The notes beneath the pieces were generated by a model. That model did not search any database and was not told where the DNA came from. It was given only the letters and a program-made list of their open reading frames with translations. A program made the position numbers and the translations under genes. From Lasiosphaeria ovina (taxonomy: Eukaryota; Ascomycota; Sordariomycetes; Sordariales; Lasiosphaeriaceae): a stretch of 64,000 bases of DNA. Each line of letters starts with the position of its first letter. Position 1 is the first letter of the stretch. The stretch spans positions 2,542,001 to 2,606,000 of the forward strand of contig JAULSN010000006.1 in assembly GCA_033439765.1 (NCBI GenBank). The letters are read 5' to 3'. Below, one piece after another: positions 35,301 to 47,441 of this stretch.

Positions 35301-38300
35301 ACCGCTATGTGGGTGACGAGCAAGGCAAAGACATTGTCATTGGCGTGGCCGATGGCAACCGCAAGGAAGCCAACGTCTTGCGCAGCCTGGGCATCTTTCT
35401 GAATCTGCTGCCGCTGCGCCTCCGTCTCCCGCGCGGCTCCAAGCAGACATTCTCCGACACGCTGCGGGATGTGCAGACGGTAGCCCAGGCTTCCTTTAGC
35501 AACTCGCGCGTGCCCTTTGATGTCTTGCTCAACGAGCTCAACGTGCCGCGGGTGCCATCCCACAGCCCACTCTTTCAGGCCTTCCTGAACTACCGACAAA
35601 ACATGCAGGAGGCACGCAGCTTCCTGGGATGCGAGGGCGAGCTCGACATTGTTGCTGCCGGCCAGACCGACTACGACATTAGCCTTGATGTCCTTGACCT
35701 CAGCGCCAGCGGCGGAGAGAGTCTCATTACCGTGGCTACCCAGAAAGATCTCTATGCTCCGGAGGCGGCCGAGAGGTTGGCTGGCAGCTATCAGGTTCTC
35801 CTGCGCCAGTTCGTCGACAACCCCGCCGCCAGGGTCACCCGGCCCACGCTGCATCTCCAAGAAGATGTTGACAGAGCTGTCGCTTTAGGCCGAGGTAAGA
35901 GACAAGACTCTGTGGTTCCACAACTCGAGTGGCACAGCCAGTTCCTAACCGCATTTCGGCAGGCCTAGAGGAACCAACCCAGTACCCATCCATTGTGCAT
36001 CGCATCGACGTAATATCGGAGAAATACGCCCACAGGATCGCGCTGAGAGACGCCTTGGGAAACACCCTGACGTATCAAAGCCTGTCCAAGCGGATTGACG
36101 GCATTGCGGAGCTTCTCACTGCCCAGGGCGTCGGGAGCGGTTCCGCCGTGGGCGTGTTCCAGGCCGCCGGTGCTGACTGGATCGCGTCAGTGCTGGCTAT
36201 CCTCAGGGCAGGGGCAGCCTACGTACCCTTGGATCCAAAGGTTGGCCTGGAGAGGCTTTCGCTAGTTACCAAAGACAGTCGGATCAGCGCTATCTTGGTG
36301 GATACCCAGACAGTGACAGCTGAGTTTACCCAACGGCAGCGCGATTCCGGGGTCGCCGTCACGAACGTGTCCGGTATCCAACCATCACTTCGGCCGCACA
36401 GATCCCCGAACCGCGCCCAGCCTGCAGATGTGGCCGTCATCATGTATTCCAGCGGCTCGACCGGCGTTCCCAAGGGCGTCTCCCTGCTACACTCCAACAT
36501 CAGCAACTACGCTGACACAGCTCACCTGGGCTGGGACCTGCGCGAAGGCCAGGAAACGTTCCTCAACCAGGCGTCATACACCTTCGACGTGTCCCTCCAG
36601 CAGACCATTGTCGCGCTCGGCCTCGGTAGCACCGTCGTGGTCATGAGCAGCGCCGCACGCGAAGATCCCGCCGCCTTGTCGAAGCTGGTGGCTTCCGAGA
36701 ACATCACGGTTACAGGGGCAACGCCAACCGAATACCAGGCGTGGGCGCGTCATTGGAGCCCAGAGCTTCTCAGGAGCTCATCGTGGCGAGTGGCCTTTAC
36801 ATGGGGTGAGCCCGTGTCCAAGCAGCAGATCCGCGCCTTCCGCCTCCTTGGCAAGCCCGACCTCAGGCTGATCGATGCCTACGGTCCGGCCGAGGCGACC
36901 ATCACGTCAGCTCATGGGGACATTCCCTGGGCTCAGGTCCATGCGGCCGACAGCGTGCCTGGCCATCCCAAATTTCCCCTAGTCGCCACGCCCAACACGT
37001 CCGTCTACATCGTCGACGGCAACCTCGACGCCGTCCCTGCCGGCGTGCTGGGCCAGGTGGTCCTCGGCGGCGCTTCGATTGCCAAGGGCTACTTGAACGA
37101 CGAAGTCCTGACAGCGAGCAGGTTTGTGACCGACAAGCATGCAAGCTCATACTTCCAAACGCAGGGCTGGTCCAGAGCGCACCTGACAGGAGATCGCGGA
37201 CGGCTGACGGCTGACGGCCGGCTGATCCTCCACGGCAGGATTGAGGGGAGCACTCAGGTGAAGCTGGCCGGAATCCGGATAGAACTCCAGGATGTCGAGG
37301 CCACCATCCTCAACGCCAATACTGCAGTGCTTCAGGCCGTCGTGTCGGCCCGCAGAAGCCCTGGTTCAGACACACCTTTTCTCGTTGCTTTTGTCGTCCT
37401 GTCTGACCGTTTCGGCGATGCCGCCGAGAGAGCCCGCCTGCTGGAGCAGCTGCCGAGCTCGCTCCCACTCCCCCCGTACATGAGACCGGCTGTCGCTGTC
37501 AGCGTAGACCGCCTTCCTACCAACAGCTCCGGGAAGCTGGATCGCCGCACCGTCGATGCATGGCCGCTGCCGACTTCTAGCGACAGTGAAGAAGAAGGAC
37601 AAGCCAAGACAACTCTCTTCACGGGTCTCTCCGAGCTCGAAGACACCCTCGTTCGTCTCTGGCGTGACGCCCTCCCCCAGGGGCTGCTGCGGCCCCAAAG
37701 TTCTCTGGACAGCCAGTCGGATTTCTTCCACGTCGGAGGGAGCTCTCTGTCGCTGATCAACCTCCAAGATCTGATCAAGGAGCGCTTCCACATCTCCGTG
37801 TCGCTGCACAAACTCTTCCAGTCCAGCTCTCTGGGCGGCATGGCTGCCGCGATTCGAGAGCTCCGGACCGAATCCGAATCCGAATCCGATGGCGCTGCTG
37901 ACACCGCCGCCCCAGCCATCATAGACTGGGAGCAAGAGGCTGCTCTCCCCTTAGACCTGCAACCCGAGCATGGCGATTATAATAGCGAAGCAATTGTCCC
38001 CCCCGGCCGGCCGCCAGCCATCATCGCACTCACTGGCGCCACGGGCTTCATCGGTCTCGGGATCCTCCAGCAACTAATCAACAACACTGCCATTTCCAAG
38101 ATCCATCTCCTCGCCGTGCGCAGACAACCATCCCAACTGCCCCCGGACTTGCAATCCCTCTTCACTCACCCGAAAGTGACCATCCACCCCGGAGACCTCG
38201 GAGCCCCGCACCTCGGCCTCACGCCCTCCCAAATCTCCTCCATATTCGACGCCGTCGACGCCGTCATCCACGCCGGCGCCGACGTCTCCTTCCTCAAGAC

Positions 38301-39009
38301 CTACCACACCCTCCGCCTGGTCAACGTCGCGTCGACACGCGAACTCGTCCGTCTTTCCGCGAGGCGCCGGATACCATTCCACTTCGTCTCCTCCGCCACC
38401 GTCGCCCGTCTCGCCGTCGCTCGGGGCGCCGACAGCCTCGGTCGCGAATCCATTCGCCGGTATCTCCCCACGGCAGCCGACGCCGAAGGCGACGGTTACG
38501 TCACGGCCAAGTGGGTCAGCGAAGTCCTCCTGGAGAATGCTGCGGCGCAGACCGGTCTGCCGGTGTGGATCCATCGGCCCACGAGCGTGACGGGGGATGG
38601 GGCGAGCGAGAGGGATTTGATGAGCAATGTGTCGCGGTATATTCGGAAGCTCGAGGCGGTCCCGGACACGCGCGGGTGGAAGGGGAATTTCGACTTTGTC
38701 GAGGTAGGGAAGGTGGTTGGGGATATTGTCGGGGCTGTTGTGCATGGCGACGATGTTGATGTTGATGACGAGAGGGAAAGAGGAGGGAACCCGCGTTTCC
38801 GGTTCCAGTCTGGGGATGTCCCAGTCTCTGGGGACAAAATCGCGCAAACTAGCGGTTCAGAGGGCGGCGAGGGTAAAGGTTTCCAAGTGCTACCGTTTGG
38901 CGAGTGGATTGACAAGGCAGAGGAGGCCGGGCTGGATCGGCTGCTGGTGTTGTATCTGCGCCGCGCAGAGCAGGGGCAGCTGCTGATACCCAAGCTGAGG
39001 AAGGATTGA
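26368..39009 (+). CDS. Hybrid reducing PKS-NRPS megasynth(et)ase (5 exons, 4129 aa)
   Basis: Exons 26368-27352, 27421-33121, 33174-33892, 33957-35894 and 35963-39009 give one frame of 4129 residues; all four introns are GT-AG, 52-68 bp. Domains in order: KS (Cys187 in DTACSSS, His326 in EAHGTGT); AT (Ser663 in GHSSGEIG); DH (His998; DCAIQ motif near 1190); C-methyltransferase ([11 protein letters not shown] near 1452); a degenerate ER region; KR (TGSLGLS near 2181, YAAAN); ACP (Ser2499 in LGADSL); C (HHIYLDG, His2790); A ([11 protein letters not shown] near 3276, [16 protein letters not shown]); T (Ser3709 in GGSSL); R (TGATGFIG near 3805, Tyr3960 and Lys3964 in YVTAK). It builds a methylated polyene, couples it to one amino acid and releases it. 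The intact Tyr/Lys pair favours reductive aldehyde release, as in cytochalasan enzymes, over Dieckmann closure. Oddity: the DH motif [10 protein letters not shown] has Arg where Gly is expected. The amino acid used was not predicted. Confidence 0.95.
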
Positions 39010-40568
39010 ATACTTGGTCGGAGCGGAGGTGTCACCATGTGGCGCTCAAATTGTGTGTTTTTGTGTGTGGGTGTCATTCAATGGGTGGCTTGGGTGTTGA
39101 TGGGGGTGGCTGCATTAGCACCGAGTTGAGGGTTGGGCCGGCATTCGTCTTTCGCTTGTCATCTTTAACAGGTTTATTTCCTATGTGGTAGACAGGCACT
39201 GGTGGGAATGAGTAATGAGTACCTTTCTCAACTACTAGCAATTATTAGCACGAATATATCTCGGTTGAACGTGTTTGACACCTCGAGAATGAGTTTTCAA
39301 GAGGCTGCAAGACAGATCAGAGATATTACCACACTTAATTCCAATACCGATAGAGTACCTAGATGTCTGAGCTGCCATCCGTGAATTGTCCGTCTTGTTG
39401 GCGTACCATGGCTGGCTGAAGAAGTTTCTTGTATAGTAGGCGCCATGTGAACACGTCAGAAGAAGACGACATGGCGTCATGATGTAAGCTGCCATTGCGA
39501 GCGGCGATCCCCCGTACTAGCAACCTGCGAAATGCAGAGGAACAGGAACTATATCATGGTTGCCCGATTGTTTCCAGCCGAGATGTTCAGGTGTTTCCAA
39601 GTGCCATACTTGCAAGGTTCCAGCCCTGTGGGTGGCAGGACTTCGGCCCTTGAGTCTGAAACCTCGGGCAATGTTTCGCCGTCCACCGCATCGACATTGT
39701 ATAGAATAGTCATCAGCCCATATTTTGACCGTGTGCTGTTGTAAATCTCCATCTCACTATCAGACTGCGTCTGAACCAGAGAATCAGGCTAGGAGAGGTC
39801 GTCAGTGTGATAGACACGTGCTGTCACGGGGGTGGAGTGAGGTCGCGATACGGATGACGCTTAATCAAGGAACTACCCTTGACCAGGCTCCTGTGCAACG
39901 GAACAGTAACTAAGATGTGCCGGTCGGTGTTCGGGAAATACCATAGGGTAGACTGAGCATGGACCTTGTCTTTTACATCAAGTACAGTCTCTCTCTAACT
40001 GGACGCCCGAGTTGAACTTGACACAGCATCTGCAGGTATCTAACTAGGTCTACCACCTAGGCATTCACACCACCTGCAGCCCAGATTTACGGGCGCCCCC
40101 ATGTAATCCCATGTCCGCCGCTGATGTAGCAACACAGATTGGCCGGGTTTATGGGCATCGTTTTTGAATTGGATTAGATGTCATTATCTACCTAATAGAC
40201 AAAGATGCTGAGATGACATTTGTCTGAATTCTCTGAATGCTTGACCCCTGTGGCTTTTTGGGAATACCTGTTGGGAGGTTAAGTAAATCGATGCGTAAGG
40301 TCCCTGTTGGCTACCTGTACTAGCATAAAGAAAGAAAGAGTAATTACACAGCCAATTCTGCAGTCTGCCGGCCCTTTTATGCCCTTCCTCGGTTGGGGCT
40401 TCCATCCATATTTGATATCAGTAATCGTGCATTTGTTTCGCCCGCATTTGGCTTCCAACCAGCTACGTAATGCTGACAATACCCAATGCACCCCAGAAAT
40501 GATGATCAAAAGAGCGCACACAGCAACCTGTTAAAGTCACGATGTGACCCGGGAAAGGACCAGGTGCC
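39010..40568. other. Intergenic interval after the PKS-NRPS, no supported gene
   Basis: Between two converging genes (PKS-NRPS forward, MFS reverse). Only short frames without motifs occur, so I see just 3' flanks and spacer. Confidence 0.5.
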
Positions 40569-42369
40569 CTAAGGCTCAGGCTCAGGCTCAGGCTTCTTGG
40601 CCTCTTCCTCCTGCTGGAGACCGAACTCTGTGTTGAGCTCCTTGCGCAACTCAACCTCCTTCTCCAGAAAAACCAGCAAGAAGCTAACACCTGACAAGAC
40701 AATTCCAATGTGCCAAACCCGCTGCAAGCTCAAGCTGTACACTTCGCGTACTTGGTCGCGCACAAGATTGGCAAACGCGTTGACAAAGTCGGCCGTGGCA
40801 TGGGCATAGGCTTGGCCCCCGTTCAGAATGGATCGGGCAGCTTCGTCGTCGATGGTGTACAGCAGTGACTCGAAGCGGTTGTTGAAGACAGCGGCGGGGA
40901 TTGTGACGGCCCAGATGACACCGACACTGCGGAGGAAGGCCCACGTGCCCGTGCTGCGCGCCGCGTCGGCCTCTGAGAGGCGCGCTTGAACGGCAGGCAA
41001 AAGAGTTGCCATGGGGAGACCGAGGCCGACTGCCAGGAAGATCTGGAAGAAAACCCAGGCAGCGGGCGACGACGAAGGGCCAAGGATGGAGGCCAGGCCA
41101 CACCCGAGCGTCAGCAGGGCGAAGCTGCCGAGATGGATGGGCTTGTATCGGCCGATCTTGGCCATGACACCACCGCCGATGGCGGCGGATAGGGGAAAGG
41201 CGATGACGGTGGGCATGAGGTAGGCGCCGGAGAGGGTCTGCGACACGCCCACTACCGCCTGGAAGTAGACGGCAAAGACGTAGATGACCCAGAGGCACAT
41301 GATGGAGTGCAAAAATGTGATGGCGTAAGCGGCGGCTGATGTGCGGTTTCCGAATAAGTGGTACGGCGTAACGGGCTCCACGGCCAGAGGAGAGCCTTCG
41401 TATGCCACAAAGACGAGGATCAATGCCAAGCCGGCGGCGAGAGGCCCGTAGACGCGTGGGTCGGACCAAGGGCGCGATGAGCCGCCGTACGTCACGGCGT
41501 ACATGACGCCGACGCAAGAGAGGGTCAGGATGGTGACGCCGCCCCAGTCGATACGCTTCATCTTTGTGGAAAAGGAGCCGTGATCGCCATGGTTGACCTT
41601 GAGGAACAGGAAGATGACGACCATGCAGGCGGCACCGATGGGCAGGTTCAGGTAAAAGGCCCAGCGCCACTGGCCACTCTGGGCAAGCGCACCACCGATG
41701 AGTGGGGCGACGGCGGTGAAGATGCCGATGCAGCCAAAGATCATGCCCAGGAACTTGGAGCGGTCGCGAACGGGCAGCAAGTCGCAGATGATGAGGTCGA
41801 CCATCATGTTGATTCCGCCCGCGCCGATCCCCTGTACCGCGCGAGCAGCGATGAGCATGTTTGCCGACGAGGCACCGCCGCAGAGACCGCTACCGAGGTT
41901 GAAGACGGCGAGAATGGCGAGAAACACCCATCGGCGGCCGTAGAGGTCCGAGAGCTGGGCCAGGAACGGCTGGAAGACGGCGCTGCAGTCCTCATTGTGT
42001 TAGTGTTTATGCGCGCCCCATGCCAGCTGGAAGGGAGGGGGAGAGAGCGTACCCAGTGAGGAAGTAGACGTTGGCAATCCAGACATACGATGGCCCAGCA
42101 TCGAGAGAAAGGGCAATGGTAGGCAGGGCGGTGGCGACGATAGATCCGTCGAGAGCGCTCAACAGGGTAGCGGCGACGAGGCCGGCGAATACCGCCCGGA
42201 ATTGCCAACCATAGTGTGTTTTCCCCTCGTCTTCAGTTGCCGTTGCCTGAGAATCGGTTGAGCTGTCGGCAGGGTCAACTGCCGTCTGCGCTGCCGATGC
42301 CGTCGTCTTTGTCGTCTTTTCTGCCGGTTCAAGGGGCGCCTCGTAGGCCTGTGAGGTTGCGGTCGCCAT
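40569..42369 (-). CDS. MFS drug-efflux transporter, DHA14/TRI12-like (2 exons)
   Basis: Reverse-strand exons 42369-42053 and 41982-40569 (70-bp intron, GTACGC...CAG) encode 576 residues. A Thr/Ala-rich cytoplasmic N-terminus leads into TM1 (FAGLVAATLLSALDGSIVATALPTIA), which contains the LDGSIVATALPTI motif of 14-TM proton/drug antiporters. It is followed by LSDLYGRRW (motif A) and ARAVQGIGAGGINMMV. About 14 hydrophobic segments can be counted. The C-terminus ends in repeated EP pairs. It probably exports the cluster product or protects against it. It is divergent from P450-2, with a motif-rich shared promoter. Confidence 0.88.
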
Positions 42370-43087
42370 AACAGCAACTGTTGCGAGTCGAGAAAGATTC
42401 AATGGCAGAAGGAGAATAACCAGACCCAGATGTGTTCAGGAGAGCTCTGGCGAGACGGAAACAACGAGGCTTCAGTCTCTGGATGAGGCTATCTTGGGCG
42501 GCAGTACTTGGGCTTCTGGAGCAGAGCAAAACATGTGAGTGCGATGCAGGTCGCCTGAATCGGAACTTGGAGGGGTGATAGCACGGGTGAGAGCTACATC
42601 AGAACTACGCAGTCGGTGGAATACTGTTTGGGTAGATGACATAGGAGGAATGGCCACTAATTTGGCATGGCTGGTGCCACTTGTATGCCTGATTGGCTGT
42701 CGGGGCGAGCCGTTTTATCGGAGTAGGTACGGCTGCATTGGTAATGCATCCCTAGCGGAATGCTGAATCCGACTGAGATTAGATTGTTGACTCCGATAGG
42801 GGCTGCTTGATCGGAGACGGACTGGACCCACTTGACTCCGATCGGACCCACTGTACTCCGATTCGCTCGGTTGAAACCCCGGCTTCTTACCCCACCAGCC
42901 CGGCCCTTGTCCTCCACCTCCACACCGGCAGGGACATCAAATTGGAAGACGTCCATGGACGCCACAGAAAAAAAAAGGGCTATCAAAAAGACTTGCTGCA
43001 CCCCCCCTACCCCCCCCCCCCCCCTCGTCTCTTAGCGTCACTGTCACACACAGTAGGACCCCTGACCTGACTCTACTACACTCCATC
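42370..43087. promoter_or_regulatory. Divergent promoter of MFS efflux pump and P450-2 with five ATCGGAG-type sites
   Basis: Sites on either strand: 42717-42724 (ATCGGAGT), 42790-42797 (ACTCCGAT), 42810-42817 (ATCGGAGA), 42835-42842 (ACTCCGAT, overlapping an ATCGGAC) and 42855-42862 (ACTCCGAT). Four lie within 73 bp. A C-rich tract at about 43004-43024 sits close to the P450-2 start. Confidence 0.6.
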
Positions 43088-44874
43088 ATGCTTCGAGAGT
43101 TTGCGACGGCTGTGCAAGCGCACCCAGGTATCACCATAGTGATCTTGGGCATCGCGGCAGCACTCGCCTGGGCTGGACTCGTCCGACACAAGGCATCTCG
43201 CGAGTTGAAGCTGCCCTTTTTGCGCTTCGAGGATGGCGATGACTCGCGCCAGCGCTACATCACCGACAGCGGCACTTTGTTCAAGGTTGGCTATGACAAG
43301 TACCTCAGATATGGACAGGCCTTTAAGATGCGCAATTACATCGATGAGCTGCCCCCTCAGGTTTACCTGCCTCTGAAGTATCTCGACGAGGTCAAGAGTG
43401 CGCCGCAAGCCAAGCTCAGCTTTCCCTACTTCTCGCTGCTGGTATGTCTTTTCCGTTCTCGAGAAGGGTTTTGTGCTCACCCGTTGCGTTGCAGCTCTTC
43501 TCGCAGGACCATACTGGTATGGCCAAGCAGACGGATGAGGCCGCCCATGTGATTCGAACAGATCTGATCCGCAATCAGCGTGAGGACACACCCTGGATCG
43601 TCATTATCTTACCGCTGCCGGGGCTGACAGGATTCTTGCTGTAGCATTTCTGTACCCCGGGCTGGAGGCAGAGCGTGCTGCTGTCATTGATGAGAAGCTA
43701 CCACGGACACAGGGTGAGTTCCATGGAATTTCATTTTTTTTCGTTTCAGAGCTCAGCACTAACAGACTCGCAGAATGGCAGTCGGTGAATCCGTACCCCA
43801 TATTTGCCTATATCATTGCCCGACTGGCAGCAAAAACTACCGGGTCAGCCGAGCTCTCCCGCAACGATGAGTGGCTTGGCATCATGATCGGCGTCACCCA
43901 GACCTCCATGGGGGCCGCCCACGCGCTGCGCGCATCGTGGCCGTGGTGGACGCGCTGGCTGGCTCGCTATGTCTTCCCACCTGTGAAAAAGGTGCTCGCA
44001 GATCGAGCCCGCGCAGCCGAGATCCTGCGCCCGATTTTGGAGGAGCGCGTCGCGGCCCTGAATGCCGACAACGGAAAGACCGAGACGCCCAACGACGGCA
44101 TACAATGGTTGGTCGAGTATTATCACGCCAGGGGCAAAGGTGCTCTATTGACTCCTGAGCTGCTCGCGCAAAACCAGCTGTTCTATGCCATGGCCGCCAT
44201 ACACAGCAGCACAGCCATTCTGCTGTCCGTCTTGTACGACCTGATTGATGAGCGCCATGAGCACGTCAAGGCAGAGCTTATTGATGAGATTCAGCAGGTT
44301 CGCAAGGAATTTGGCAGCTGGTCGCGTCAAGCCGTGTCGAAGCTCGTCAAGCTGGACTCATTCATGAAAGAGAGCCAGCGGATACACTATGTTGGTCATG
44401 GCAAGTTTATTTCTGCTCTCGTTTTTATTTGAGTTGGTGTCTAACAGTAGGCCAGCCCGGGTCACACGTGCCGCCAAGGTCCCCTACACTTTCAAGGACG
44501 GGCTACATCTCCCAGAGGGTACCATGATTCAGTTTCTGCACAGCGGCCCGCTGCAAGATCCCGACTTTTTTGAGGACCCCGAGACCTTCGACCCATGGCG
44601 CTTTCTCAAGAAGCGGCAGGAGGGTGATCCCAACAAGTTCCAGTTCGCCAGCTTGTCCGACGTGGAGACGACCTTTGGCGCTGGATTCCATGCCTGCCCT
44701 GCCCGCAACTATGCGTCCGACGTCATGAAGCTGGTACTCGTCTATCTGCTGACCAAGTACGACATCAAGTACGACAGCGATACCCAGAGGCGCCCGCCTG
44801 AGATGGCCCATGATAGTGCTACCATGCCGAGTTTGGCAACACAAATCTTGTACCGGGACAAGAGCGTGTCTTGA
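43088..44874 (+). CDS. Cytochrome P450 (P450-2) with a GC-AG intron (5 exons)
   Basis: Exons 43088-43441, 43495-43579, 43645-43713, 43774-44400 and 44456-44874 encode 517 residues. The first three introns are GT-AG. The last (44401-44455) is GCAAGT...CAG, a recognised GC-AG type, and gives the expected ESQRIHYVGHARVTR. The N-terminal anchor is about residues 13-32 (PGITIVILGIAAALAWAGL). The I-helix region reads AAIHSSTAI, as in other fungal secondary-metabolite P450s. The K-helix ExxR is ESQR, the PERF-like region is ETFDPWRF, and the heme loop is FGAGFHACPAR with Cys459. Ala after CP instead of Gly is a common fungal variant. Predicted role: oxidative tailoring of the cluster product. Confidence 0.85.
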
Positions 44875-45603
44875 GGGCAACCAATAGCTAGCACAGTATA
44901 GACAGCTATAATTGCGGCTTAGTACTAGGTAGCCGGAATACAAATTGAATCGGGGGGGCGGTTTTGTTTTTGGAGAAAGAAAAAAACAGTGCCCGCGAGT
45001 CCTGGAAGTGAATGTGCTAATGACAAAAGTGTAAACCGCGAGCCCTGGGTAACTTGAAGTGAATGTGCTAATGACAAAAGCGTAAACCGTGAGCTGCCTC
45101 GGCCAATGGAGGGACCAGACCATAAATTTTGGAATGAGCTACGAGTCCGTGGTAGCGACAAAACAGTATGGTGATATCCCCTGCATGTCCTAGCAACCAA
45201 GGTGTGCTTGCTTTTGCCAAGCTGCCGTCGCCATATGCATGCAGGGTTGCAGCCCACGCAGCCGGAGCCCACGCAGCCCCACATCGGAGTTGACAGGCGC
45301 TATTGAACCAAGCCAAGGTATTGAATGAGCAACTACCGGGTCTCAATGTCGTGATCCCACCTTGATGCTCGCGTCCTCCAACCACGCGAGCCAAGAATCC
45401 AGACTCATTGTGCAACCAATAATTCTGTGCCCAGCTGGTACAGGTACCGAAGCCATGGTTGGAGCTATAACTTCTCGACCTGCCCGGTGTGTTGGTCCGA
45501 CTTGCCGATGTCTCTCGTTCCGCGGGTCCTATTTTGCACACCTCTTTGTGCCTCAGTTTCCGAGTTCTAACCCTCACTGGCATCGAACATCACCATCAGC
45601 AGC
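44875..45603. promoter_or_regulatory. Promoter region of the ACS-type MFS gene with a 39-bp direct repeat
   Basis: Two nearly identical 39-bp copies (two differences) lie at 45005-45043 and 45056-45094, 51 bp apart. An ATCGGAGT site is at 45283-45290, about 315 bp before the ATG. No gene is supported in this gap. Confidence 0.55.
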
Positions 45604-47441
45604 ATGGCCGTCTCAGTGACGACAACCTCGGCCGCGGCGGCCGCTGAGGCATCCCCGCCGCCCAAAAAGACGCTCCGCTCGTACATCTGGGACACAGATT
45701 CGCATCTCAAGAGCCCCGAAGAGCGCCGACTCCTCCTCAAGCTCGACCTAGCCATCCTCATCATCAGCTGCTTCGGCTTCTTCATGAAGTTCCTGGATCA
45801 AACCAACATGATCAGCGCCTACATTTCAGGTATGCGTGAGGACCTGGGGATGCTCGGCAACGAGTACACGTATGCGACCACGGCCTACACGGTCGGGTAC
45901 GCCATCATGCAAGTTCCCAGTACCCTGATCGTCCAGAAAATCCCGCCGGCCATCTGGCTGGGCGCCATGGAAGTCGGCTGGGGCATCTGGACGTTTGCGC
46001 AGGCCGGCATGTCGAGCCCGGCACAGCTGTATGCGTTCCGTTTTCTGGTCGGCTTGTTCGAGGCCTCGTTTTCGCCGGTTGTGCTCTATGTCATTGGCGG
46101 TTGGTATACCAAGACGGAACTCGCCAAGCGGACAACGCTCTTCCAGATCACGGCGCCGCTTGGTGCTGCCTTTTCGGGATATCTGCAGGCTGCTGTGTAC
46201 GAAGGCTTGGACGGTAAAAATGGCCTCGCTGGATGGCGATGGCTCTATATTATTTGTGGTGTAAGGCTGCCTCCGTTCCCTCTCCTCTCTACCGCGTGCG
46301 GGTGCTAACAATTCTGGCCTTCCCAGATAATGACAGTCCCCGTCGGCGTTGGCACTTTCTTCTTCTTCCCCGACACCCCCTACAAAAAGAAGCCGTGGTT
46401 CCTCACCAACGAGGAACACGCCATCGCGATAAAGCGCGTGCAGGATATTGGGATCGCCCCCCCTGCGAAGATTACCCTCCGCACCTTCACCCGTATCCTG
46501 TCTCGCTGGAGGATCTATGCTTTTGTGTTTGGCTATGTCGTAAGTTGCCTTGCATCCTGCGGGCAGCTCTGTCTCGCGTAGCTCACGTGGCACTCTGCTA
46601 ACGCGTCCCTCAGCTCTATGGCTGTTCTTCGCTAGCTGGCGGCTTCTTTGGCATCTGGCTCAAGTCCGCAGGCTTCTCGGTTGTTAATTCAAACGTCATT
46701 CCCTCGGGGGCGTGGCTGATTTCGGGATTCTTATCTCTATCCTGGGGCTATCTATCTGATATCACCAAGAGCAGGTTCACTTGGGTTATAATACCCCTGG
46801 TAGGTTCATTCACTCTGGACCGAGCACTGAAGCTTGGGGGGCGACGATAGCTAACAAACTAATTCACAATTCACAGATCCTTGGTCTTATTCCAAACGGC
46901 ATCCTGGCCGTCTGGCCCCCAGGAGTCCCGCTAAAGCAGTTTGCTTTCTTGACCGTTGGAGTGCAGCTGATGCCAGGCGTCTTGTGAGCCTTTCTGCTTT
47001 ATTCCATCAAAACTGCATGGGAATGTGCTGAAATATCATATCACAGTTATGCCTGGGCCCACGAGGTCTGCCGCGATGATAATGAAGAGCGCGCCATTGT
47101 CGCCAGCAGCATGAATGGCATGTCATATGCCATCCTGGCTTGGCTACCCATCATTATTTTCCCACAGACAATGGCACCCGACTTCCGTATGTGACAGCTG
47201 AACGCTCAACTCAAGATGACAACATTAGCTGACACGTTTCATTCCAGGTTACGGTTTCCCTACGAGTTTCGGTCTCCTGATCGGCGCGATTTTCGCCGTT
47301 ATCCTTATCCACATTCTTGTCAAACGCGAGGAGAAGCTCAAAGCCGCCGTCAGTCCAGCGACCCATCTCGAGACGGCGGGCTCGGGTTCCGAAAAGAAGG
47401 ACAGCGGCGAGGACATTGATGCCAAGACGGCTGGTCTGTAG
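45604..47441 (+). CDS. MFS transporter of the anion:cation symporter (DAL5/FEN2-like) type (6 exons)
   Basis: Exons 45604-46260, 46327-46539, 46614-46799, 46877-46983, 47047-47186 and 47248-47441 encode 498 residues with GT-AG introns of 60-77 bp. Features are an acidic/hydrophilic N-terminus (IWDTDSHLKSPEERRLLLKLD), then KFLDQTNMISAYISGMREDL, VGYAIMQVPSTLIVQK, RFLVGLFEASFSPVVLYVIGGWY and about 12 membrane segments. This is the allantoate/pantothenate-type permease pattern. Such proteins import organic anions, so it may supply a precursor or vitamin, or export an acid. It carries one cluster-type motif upstream. Its place between P450-2 and the FMO suggests cluster membership; the substrate is unknown. 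Confidence 0.85.

Noticed and set aside
40684..41670. 328-codon reverse-strand frame within the efflux MFS gene
   Set aside because: It is an out-of-frame shadow of the true MFS exon and is rich in Arg/His without domains.
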